Below, one piece after another: positions 57,923-64,000 of a stretch of 64,000 nt of DNA. Within the stretch, counting starts at the first letter, position 1. Each line of letters begins with the position of its first letter. The stretch comes from JANQOH01 sp965243325 (GTDB lineage: Bacteria; Pseudomonadota; Alphaproteobacteria; UBA7887). The stretch spans positions 372,001 to 436,000 of the forward strand of contig CBDEUQ010000003.1 of the NCBI GenBank assembly GCA_965243325.1, written 5' to 3'. A program made the position numbers and the translations under genes. The notes beneath the pieces are model-generated. The model had not been told where the DNA came from. It saw nothing but the letters and a program-made list of their open reading frames with translations, and searched no databases.

Positions 57923-58408
57923 TCAGGTGAGGAGGGCCTTGGCGGCGGCTCGTAGGGGCGCGGTGATTTCGTCGGTTGTGGGCGGCGGTGGGTCGAGCCA
58001 GACGATCTCGCAAAGGTCGGTGTCGGGGGATGCGGAATAAACGATGCCGGATAGGTTGTCCGCCGGCTCTTCGTCGTTGGTGGGGTTGTCGTCGTTCTCG
58101 AGGGCGACGGCGCGGGCGATGAAGCGGGGCGGAGCGGTGTGGACGACGTACTCGCGGCGGTGGTTGGCGGTAACGGGGAGGCCTTCGCCGCATATCCATT
58201 CGTCGCGTGGCCAGTCGGGGGTCGGGGTTATGGCCCGGAGGGCCTGGACGATGCGGACCGGGATGCGGGACTTGCCGGACGCCCACCGGCGGATCGTCCG
58301 CGGCGAGACGCCGAGGCGGGCGGCCAGGGGGAGGCGCCAGGGGTTGTTTTTGCCGTAGATGGCGACGGCGAGTGCGCGAAACTCCGGGGCGGTCATGGTG
58401 AGGATCAT
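57923..58408 (-). CDS. Helix-turn-helix protein
   Basis: 161 residues from ATG 58408, which overlaps the upstream stop as ATGA; ATG 58396 is an alternative. Residues 12-45 are a Cro/repressor-like HTH (WRLPLAARLGVSPRTIRRWA). The C-terminal 100 residues are acidic and Pro-rich with no known domain. It could be a local regulator. It is coupled to the gene at 58405-58893. Confidence 0.7.
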   Translation of the reverse strand: MILTMTAPEFRALAVAIYGKNNPWRLPLAARLGVSPRTIRRWASGKSRIPVRIVQALRAITPTPDWPRDEWICGEGLPVTANHRREYVVHTAPPRFIARAVALENDDNPTNDEEPADNLSGIVYSASPDTDLCEIVWLDPPPPTTDEITAPLRAAAKALLT

Positions 58409-58893
58409 TCGCAATAGTCCCATTTGATGTGGTTGCCGGCGGCGAGTTTCCGGGTGCCGTCGTCCATGTGGATCCACTTGCCGACGAGCGTGCCGGTGAA
58501 GTGGACGCGGCCGCGGTAGCGGGGCGTGGACCGGGAGCCGCCGAAACGGACGTAGGAGCCGGCGACGCGGGCGGTTTTGATGTTGGGCGGGGTCTTGGAC
58601 GATCGCCAGGCGGTTTGGAGTGCGGCGATGTTGAAGTCGCTCTCGCGGATTTGCTCGGCGAGCTCGGCGGGGTCGTAGAAATCGACCTTGTTGTAGCTGG
58701 TGCCGCCGCTGTGGTGCCACTCGGCCGGGGTCCAATGGCCTTCCTTGGCGAGCCAGCGGGCGAAGGCGACGGGGATCTCGATATCGTGGTGGTCGAGGTC
58801 GGCGCGGGTGATGCGGCTGATGGGCTTCTTGCCGGCGCCGTAGGCTGCAAGGGCGTTGAAGGACATTCCGGAAGCGTGATCGTAACCGGCCAT
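58405..58893 (-). CDS. Hypothetical protein coupled to the HTH gene
   Basis: 162 residues from ATG 58893. The segment ARWLAKEGHWTPAEWHHSGG followed by TSYNKVDFYDP, and the C-terminal strands RGRVHFTGTLVGKWIHMDDG, suggest a folded alpha-beta protein. There are no catalytic motifs I can name. It ends in a 4-bp overlap with the HTH gene, so the two are probably made together. Confidence 0.6.
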   Translation of the reverse strand: MAGYDHASGMSFNALAAYGAGKKPISRITRADLDHHDIEIPVAFARWLAKEGHWTPAEWHHSGGTSYNKVDFYDPAELAEQIRESDFNIAALQTAWRSSKTPPNIKTARVAGSYVRFGGSRSTPRYRGRVHFTGTLVGKWIHMDDGTRKLAAGNHIKWDYCE

Positions 58894-58920
58894 TTCGGGC
58901 TCCTTGGGCGGCGCGGTGGG

Positions 58921-59245
58921 CTATTGCGGGGCGGTTGTCCGGCGGCGGGCTTCCTTGTGCATCGCGAGGGAGACGTCGGCCATCTGCTTGTAGGTCATGG
59001 GGCCGTCGACGGTGGTGGCCTTGGGGTAGGGTTCGGAGGAGCTGACGAGCCGGATGAGGCGTGTCCACGAGTTCCGGGCGGGACCGCGGACGATGTAGAC
59101 GTGGAGGTCGGGCTCGCTGGCGGCGGGGAAATTAGGTCGCGCGGTATCCGGTGTTCGCGAGGGCGTGCTCGAGGCCGGCGCTTGGGCTGGGGAGGGCGGC
59201 GTGCGGAGCGATCTTGACGATGTAGTGGCGCGGGGGGTCCGTCAT
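58921..59245 (-). pseudogene. Small protein split by a frameshift at about 59133
   Basis: ATG 59245 opens MTDPPRHYIVKIAPHAALPS and reads 37 codons to a TAA at 59132-59134. The next frame continues directly with NFPAASEPDLHVYIVRGPAR through KQMADVSLAMHKEARRRT to a TAG at 58921 and has no start codon of its own. One extra A in the CTAATTT run explains both. The intact protein would be about 107 residues, of unknown function. Confidence 0.5.
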
Positions 59246-59271
59246 GGCGGGCTCTGGATTTGGAGGCGAGG

Positions 59272-59856
59272 CTAGAGCAGGGCGAGGCGAGCGTTGGCGT
59301 CCGCGAGGCGTTGTTCGAGGTCCTCGATCTCGGCGGTGATGGTCTCGCGGCGCGAGACGTCGGGGTCGAGGATGCGGGCCGAGGCGAAGGATCGGGATTT
59401 TTCCGCGTGTTCGATGATGGCTTCTGCGGTGCTGGTGGGGATGTCCCTGATCTCGAAGACGGTGTTCGGGTGGGCGGCGGTGGTCCAGTTTTTCCGGGAG
59501 CCGGATGACATGAAGCGGCCGCTGGTGACGACGACATTTCGCGGGGAGTGGGTGGCGGTGTCGCGGCCGAAAGCGGCGGCGACGGTGATGCCGCAGAGGG
59601 TGAGCGGTGCCTGGTCCTCGTACCAGGGGTTGTCGCCGATGGTGATTTCGACGGTGACGTCGGGTTCGCCGGGTACGGGAGGGCGCCAGCCGTAATGGCG
59701 GGTCAGCGCCTCGTGGACTAGGGCCTCGTCGCGGGGGTCGAAGATCCAGTGCGGTTTGATCCATCTGCCGGAGAGTTTGCGCGCCGTGTCGATGAAGTCT
59801 GTGTTGTATGGGCTTTCGACGAGGAGCTGATTGTTCGCGATGTGGATTGTAATCAT
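59272..59856 (-). CDS. HARP-like N-terminal domain protein
   Basis: 194 residues from ATG 59856. The first 55 residues (LLVESPYNTDFIDTARKLSG, then RWIKPHWIFDPRDEALV) resemble the small HARP-type module found beside SNF2-like annealing helicases and in phage/plasmid proteins. The middle is beta-rich (APLTLCGITVAAAFGRD). The C-terminus is a coiled helix (AEIEDLEQRLADANARLALL). Function unknown; a DNA-structure-binding role would fit the helicase gene nearby. Confidence 0.6.
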   Translation of the reverse strand: MITIHIANNQLLVESPYNTDFIDTARKLSGRWIKPHWIFDPRDEALVHEALTRHYGWRPPVPGEPDVTVEITIGDNPWYEDQAPLTLCGITVAAAFGRDTATHSPRNVVVTSGRFMSSGSRKNWTTAAHPNTVFEIRDIPTSTAEAIIEHAEKSRSFASARILDPDVSRRETITAEIEDLEQRLADANARLALL

Positions 59857-60130
59857 CGGCGGTTGTCCGTGTTGGTTCGAAAGGAAGGCCGGGATGGCGT
59901 TGCGTAGCGGTGAGGGGATGGGTAGAAGGGGGAGCGCGCCGCCGTAATGTATGCGGTACCGTGTCGTGTGGTGCGGTTCTCGCGTAACCCCTGGTATGCT
60001 TTGAGCGGCCGCCGGGGACCGGCTGATGGCAATGCGGCGGCGCGCACCATCCTTTTGGGATAGAGGTTCGTGTCGGGCGATGTGCCTGATGGAACGGGGC
60101 GCGGGTGAGGGTGGCGGGTTGCGCGGGGGA

Positions 60131-60364
60131 TCAGTCGCGGACCGGGGCTTGGGTATCGCGCCCTTCCTCCCACTCGCGAACGGCGCGGGGAGAGATGTCG
60201 TGGCGGTGCCACGTCCCGGTCGAGGGGTCGATGATCCCGAAGCTGTGGCCGTCGAGGGTGACGGGGATGGGGTAGAGGTCGGTCCAGTTTGTGCCGACGC
60301 CGGCCTTGAGTTCGGAGACGGGGAGGAGAACGTTGCCGTCGATGCTGTGGATGATTGCGTTCAC
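60131..60364 (-). CDS. Small hypothetical protein
   Basis: 77 residues from a GTG at 60364; no better start is seen and the site upstream is weak. It contains IIHSIDGNVLLPVSELKAGV and GHSFGIIDPSTGTWHRHDIS, a compact beta-rich pattern. The 274-bp stretch to its left (59857-60130) shows no gene. Confidence 0.5.
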   Translation of the reverse strand: MNAIIHSIDGNVLLPVSELKAGVGTNWTDLYPIPVTLDGHSFGIIDPSTGTWHRHDISPRAVREWEEGRDTQAPVRD

Positions 60365-60428
60365 GGCGGTTTTCTTTCTGCGGATGCTTGGCGGTGTGGC
60401 GCTTGGCGTGGGAGCCGGGGTGGAGTGA

Positions 60429-61205
60429 CTACTCGCAGACGACGCCGTCGCCGTCGCCGTCGCGCATGAATCGGTAGGCGGGATGGCTCCGGGGTACCGG
60501 CGCAATGCCGTGACGGCGTGCCTCTGCGCAGGTGATGCGGCCATTCTCGTTGTCGTCGTAGAGGGCGAGGGCGTCGCCGGTGGCGGGGGCGGTACGAACG
60601 CGGGGTCGCGGCTGGGCCCGGGAGGCGTCGTGGACGATCATGCGGTCGGAGGTGCAGCCGGCGAGGACGCGATCCAGGGCAGCCGCTTCGCGGGGATCGA
60701 CGGAGAGACGGTACTTGCGTTTGACGGCGACGACGCGCGCCGCGAACCAGCATTGATTGAAGCGCGGGAGCCATTGGCCGGCGTCGTAGCCGCACTTGCC
60801 GCCCGGGTCGCAGCGGTTCACCTCGGGTGAAGCAAGGGTGAGATTGAGAAGGTCGGTGGCGAAGCGCGCCCGGGTGCGGGCGCCGGCGGCGCAGAGCCCG
60901 CTGTCGTGGGCTTCCGAGGCGGCGACGATATGCTCGATGTCGGTTTCGCGGGTGCTGCGGAACGTGGTGCCGGTGTAGGGGCCGTAGATGCGCCCGCCCT
61001 GGCTGGCGACGATTTGGGCCTCGACGGACTGCGGATACGGGTAGTCCGCGCGGTCGTAGGGGGAGCACCGGTCCTCGTCGGCGACGGTGAGCCCGTTCGA
61101 TGTGTCGGGGTGGGCTGTTTGGGGCATGACGAGAAAGGCTGCCGCGGCGAGGAGAGGGGTGATGCCGACGGAAATGGTGGTGGCTTGGCGGGTGGCGGCG
61201 CGCAT
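60429..61205 (-). CDS. Secreted HNH-type nuclease with C-terminal Excalibur domain
   Basis: 258 residues from ATG 61205 with a perfect AGGAGG site. A signal peptide (GITPLLAAAAFLVMPQTAHP) is followed by a DUF1524-like nuclease core: TDIEHIVAASEAHDSGLC carries the DIEH motif, and FATDLLNLTLASPEVNR and WLPRFNQCWFAARVV continue it. The last 40 residues are an Excalibur calcium-binding domain (NGRITCAEARRHG, DGDGDGVVCE). Such exported nucleases degrade external DNA. On a conjugative element it could act on competing DNA or during recipient contact. The frame is complete. Confidence 0.82.
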   Translation of the reverse strand: MRAATRQATTISVGITPLLAAAAFLVMPQTAHPDTSNGLTVADEDRCSPYDRADYPYPQSVEAQIVASQGGRIYGPYTGTTFRSTRETDIEHIVAASEAHDSGLCAAGARTRARFATDLLNLTLASPEVNRCDPGGKCGYDAGQWLPRFNQCWFAARVVAVKRKYRLSVDPREAAALDRVLAGCTSDRMIVHDASRAQPRPRVRTAPATGDALALYDDNENGRITCAEARRHGIAPVPRSHPAYRFMRDGDGDGVVCE

Positions 61206-61237
61206 GGACGGAAACCTCCTTTCGGTCGTGGGTTGGA

Positions 61238-61507
61238 TCAGTTGAGCGATTGCGCCGGGCGCTCGAGGGTGAGCGACGCGGCGGCGATGCGCTGCCAAGC
61301 CTCGCGGTCGTGTCCGAGCGCGCGGTTCAGCCGGTCGCAGAGGTCGTTTGCCTGGTCGAGATCGGGGGCTCCGATCTCGGTTCCGACGTAGCCGGGGCTG
61401 GCGTCGAAGACGATGAGGATCTGCTGCGCTTCGTCCTCGGGGGCGTAGGACGGGCAGAATGCGTAGACGAGGGTTTCGGGAAGGTCGGAGATGTGGGTTC
61501 CTGTCAC
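61238..61507 (-). CDS. Small hypothetical protein
   Basis: 89 residues from ATG 61507. It has a beta-rich N-terminus (ETLVYAFCPSYAPEDEAQQI) and a helical C-terminus (ANDLCDRLNRALGHDREAWQ). No family is recognised. It lies just upstream of the secreted nuclease with 33 bp between and may share its transcript; an immunity role is possible but unsupported. Confidence 0.5.
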   Translation of the reverse strand: MTGTHISDLPETLVYAFCPSYAPEDEAQQILIVFDASPGYVGTEIGAPDLDQANDLCDRLNRALGHDREAWQRIAAASLTLERPAQSLN

Positions 61508-61618
61508 GGGCGACTCCCGGGTGGGCGCGCAAGTGCGCGATGATGAGAGGGCGAAAACGCTGAGAGGATTGTCCGCCAGGGGTTTCGGGGGGTCAAGACG
61601 CGGAAGGACAATTCGCGG

Positions 61619-64000
61619 TCAGGCGGCTTCGGGCAGGGCGGCGATCGGGGAGATTGCAAGGACGCGCTTGAGGACCTGGGGGTTGGGTACGAAGACGCGG
61701 GTGCGCCATGAGATGATTTCGGTGGCGCAGCCGGCGCGCTTGAGGGGCGGGAGCTGGTCGTCGTGCGCGCCTTCGATCTCGACGCGGTAGGCGCTCATGA
61801 TGCGCCGGCGGGTGAGGCGCCAGCCGTTGGCGAGGGGGAACGGCGAGGCGCGGCGCATGAGGGCCTCGAAGATGTCGGCGGGGTGCATTTGCGATCCGGT
61901 GTCGAGGCCGAAGCCGGCGCGGACGGCCATGACCTGTTCGGCGTCGAGGACGCGGCCGATCATGGGGACGCCGGCGTTGGTGGTGAGGCGGCGGACCCGC
62001 ATATTCTCGGAGGGCAGCCGGTTCCAGATGGGGAGAAGGAGGCCGGCGGCGAGCCAGAAACGGGATTCGCGGTGGGTGGGGAGGCTGGCGATCTCGGCGT
62101 CCCAATGCGCCCGCCATGTCGCCTGGCTGGCGGGGCGCCAGTTGGATGCCTTGAGCTTGGCAAGAGGCATGTAGTCGTGGGTGTGGGGGCGGAGGAGGCG
62201 CACGCGTTCCTGCACGCTGCCGTCGTCGAACATGATGGAGTTGGACGGAAGGATCACGGCGGCGTTCTTCGATTGGGCGTTGATGACGAGGGTGGGGAGG
62301 TGTTGCGGGTTCGGCTTGTTCGCGCTGATCCGGAGGGCGTCGTCGGCCTTCGTCGGGATCAGGCGATCGAGGCGGGTGATGGCGACGAGGTCGGTAGTCG
62401 CGCCGGTGCGGGGCTGGGTGTAGAGGGTTTCGCGGCCGGTTTCGATGAGGGAGTGAGCGCGAATGGTCTCGACGCCGACTTCGTATCGGCCGGATTCGAT
62501 GGCCTGCTGGATCTTGGTGTCGATGCGTTGCTCGAGGGCGGTGAAGAGCGCGTTTTGCTCGGCGATCGGCAGCGCGAGGAGGCGGTTGAGGAATTGCGAC
62601 ATTGGCGGAAGGTCTTCCTTGAGGCCTCCTTCGTAGGTGAGCGTGAGCCCGGTCGCGTCCTGAAAATCGTTGAGGGACCAGCCGGGAATGTCGCCGTGCC
62701 AGAGGGCGCCGTAGAACTGGCGGAGCGCCGCCTTGGCGTAGAGGCTTTCGAGGTTGTCGCTGGCGCGGAAGAGCGCCTGGTTCTTGCCCATGCTGGTCTG
62801 CGAGTCGCGCTGTCCGCGGGTGATGGCGCCTAGTGAATCGAGGCGGCGGGCGATGGTGGCGATGAATCTGCGCTCTCCCTTTACATTGGTTGTGACGGGT
62901 CGGAAGAGGGGCGCGGAGGCCTGGTGGGTGCGGTGGGTGCGGCCGAGGCCCTGGATGGCCTGGTAGGCTTGCCAGCCGGGTTCGAGGAGGTAATGGATGC
63001 GGCGCTGGGTGTTGGGGGACGAGAGATCGGCGTGGTAGCTGCGGCCGGTTCCGCCGGCCATGGAGAAGACGAGGATGCGTTTCCTTCCGTCCATGAATGC
63101 GGAGGCTTCGGAAAGGTTGGCGGAGCCGGGCCGGTTGCGTAGCGCGAGGCGGGGTCGGTTGGCGTCGTTGAGTCGGACGACGCGCCGCGACCTGCCGGTG
63201 ATCTCGGCGACGGCGTCGTGCCCGAAGTGCTGGATGATCTGGTCGAGTGCGGCGGGAACGGGCGGCAGGGAGGCGAGCTTTTCGATGAGGGCGTCGCGGC
63301 GCGCGACGGCTTCCTTGCAGAGCACGGGCTTGCCGTGGCTGTCGAAGACGGGCCGGGAGAAGAGCTGGTCGTTGTCGGTGGTGAAGGTCTCCTGTAGCTG
63401 GACGGGGAATGCGTGAAGGAGAAATTCGAGGACGGTTTCGCGGGGGGTGAGGTCGATGTTGAGGTCATCCCATTCGGACGGCGGAATCTCGGCGATGCGC
63501 CGTTCCATGAGGGCCTCGCCGGTGGAGACGAGCTGGATGACGGCGGAGCGGTCGGAGACGAGGTCCTGCTCGATGGAGCGGATGAGGGTCGGGCATTTCA
63601 TGGACGTGAGAAGGTGTCCGAAGAAGCGTTGCTTGGCGCCCTCGAATGCGCTCATGGCGGCGGACTTGGCGCGGGGGTTGAGGGTGTCGCCGGCGTCCTC
63701 GATCTTGGTGGCCTTGAGGGCTTCGCGGAGGTTCTTGTGGATGACCTTGAAGGCGTTGGCGTAGGAGTCGTAGATGCGGCGCTGGGGATCGGTCAGCGGG
63801 TGCTCGAGGATCTGGATCTCGACGCCGTCGTAGGAGAGCGCGCGGGCCTGGTATAGGCCGAGCGCCTTGAGGTCCCGTGCAACAACCTCGAGGGCGGCGA
63901 CGCCGCCGGCTTCCATGGCGGTGACGAAGTCTGTGCGATTGTCGAAGGGGGTGTCGTCGGTTGACCACAGGCCGAGCCTGCCGGCGTAGGCGAGGGCGGA
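61619..64000 (-). CDS. Strawberry-notch-family helicase, C-terminal part, running off the right edge
   Basis: The frame is open from the window edge to the stop at 61619 (about 793 residues seen). An internal ATG at 63916 is not the start, because coding similarity continues through it (SALAYAGRLGLWSTDD). The visible part matches the C-terminal helicase half of strawberry-notch-like proteins: KRILVFSMAGGTGRSYHADL, the motif GWQAYQAIQGLGRTHRTHQA (motif VI region), and RRFIATIARRLDSLGAITRG. The N-terminal DEAD-like half with Walker A must lie beyond 64000. These SF2 proteins are a standard part of large alphaproteobacterial and phage accessory regions. Their biochemical role is poorly known; DNA remodelling or defence/counter-defence are both proposed. 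Confidence 0.85.
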   Translation of the reverse strand, partial: SALAYAGRLGLWSTDDTPFDNRTDFVTAMEAGGVAALEVVARDLKALGLYQARALSYDGVEIQILEHPLTDPQRRIYDSYANAFKVIHKNLREALKATKIEDAGDTLNPRAKSAAMSAFEGAKQRFFGHLLTSMKCPTLIRSIEQDLVSDRSAVIQLVSTGEALMERRIAEIPPSEWDDLNIDLTPRETVLEFLLHAFPVQLQETFTTDNDQLFSRPVFDSHGKPVLCKEAVARRDALIEKLASLPPVPAALDQIIQHFGHDAVAEITGRSRRVVRLNDANRPRLALRNRPGSANLSEASAFMDGRKRILVFSMAGGTGRSYHADLSSPNTQRRIHYLLEPGWQAYQAIQGLGRTHRTHQASAPLFRPVTTNVKGERRFIATIARRLDSLGAITRGQRDSQTSMGKNQALFRASDNLESLYAKAALRQFYGALWHGDIPGWSLNDFQDATGLTLTYEGGLKEDLPPMSQFLNRLLALPIAEQNALFTALEQRIDTKIQQAIESGRYEVGVETIRAHSLIETGRETLYTQPRTGATTDLVAITRLDRLIPTKADDALRISANKPNPQHLPTLVINAQSKNAAVILPSNSIMFDDGSVQERVRLLRPHTHDYMPLAKLKASNWRPASQATWRAHWDAEIASLPTHRESRFWLAAGLLLPIWNRLPSENMRVRRLTTNAGVPMIGRVLDAEQVMAVRAGFGLDTGSQMHPADIFEALMRRASPFPLANGWRLTRRRIMSAYRVEIEGAHDDQLPPLKRAGCATEIISWRTRVFVPNPQVLKRVLAISPIAALPEAA

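Overview
The window is GC-rich throughout and looks alphaproteobacterial. The evidence is a two-subunit NAD-linked formate dehydrogenase of the Methylorubrum FDH1 type, an IncI-like (Dot/Icm-type, MPF-I) transfer module joined to a MOBF relaxase, and the accessory genes usual on alphaproteobacterial plasmids and ICEs (strawberry-notch helicase, Toprim protein, DUF4326, several ssb genes). The lineage is an inference; no rRNA or tRNA gene is visible.

Layout. (1) 1-5.5 kb is chromosomal backbone on the minus strand: a translationally coupled formate dehydrogenase operon (small secreted protein, fdhB, fdhA) and the 3' part of an alpha/beta hydrolase gene cut off near 5.49 kb. That cut is probably the left edge of an integrated element that fills the rest of the window. 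(2) 5.5-14 kb, plus strand: type IV pilus genes (pilN secretin, pilO, two secreted proteins, pilP-like, pilQ, pilR). (3) 14-26.3 kb, plus strand: an HU-domain protein, TraO/DotG, TraU/DotO, TraW-like, TraY/DotA, a cluster of small secreted and membrane proteins, and the VirD4-type coupling protein. Three joints (about 12.39, 13.80 and 15.35 kb) fuse the 5' part of one canonical transfer gene to the 3' part of another, so PilQ and TraU lack Walker A. The apparatus encoded here is either deletion-damaged or mis-assembled. (4) 26.4-43.4 kb, minus strand: serine recombinase, SprT-like protease, two giant proteins with SLOG/DUF2493 domains (one also with a NADAR domain), a MOBF relaxase-helicase, and a second relaxase-domain protein that has lost two of the three metal-binding histidines. 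(5) 43.4-55 kb: a divergent intergenic region (candidate oriT) split by an IS256-family element, then an array of small minus-strand genes. Three are ssb genes, and there are also DUF4326, DarG-like macrodomain and AlkB genes. Many units have their own leader and a recurrent GC-rich terminator hairpin. A second, apparently identical IS copy lies here. (6) 55-64 kb: an Ala-rich repeat protein, Toprim protein, HTH protein, small unknowns, a secreted HNH nuclease with an Excalibur domain, and the C-terminal part of a strawberry-notch helicase running off the right edge.

How it fits together. PilN-R would build a mating pilus, the Tra/Dot proteins the channel, and the coupling protein would present DNA bound by the MOBF relaxase. 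The accessory block suits DNA arriving in a recipient as single strands: SSBs, Toprim protein, helicase, AlkB and two enzymes of families that remove ADP-ribose from nucleic acids (DarG-type macrodomain and NADAR). No DarT toxin gene was found.

Most interesting: the giant SLOG/NADAR proteins share helical modules with the relaxase C-terminus, suggesting they may be handled or exported with it; the histidine-deficient relaxase paralogue; the ssb leaders with a covarying hairpin; a 39-bp repeat; and the recurrent terminators.
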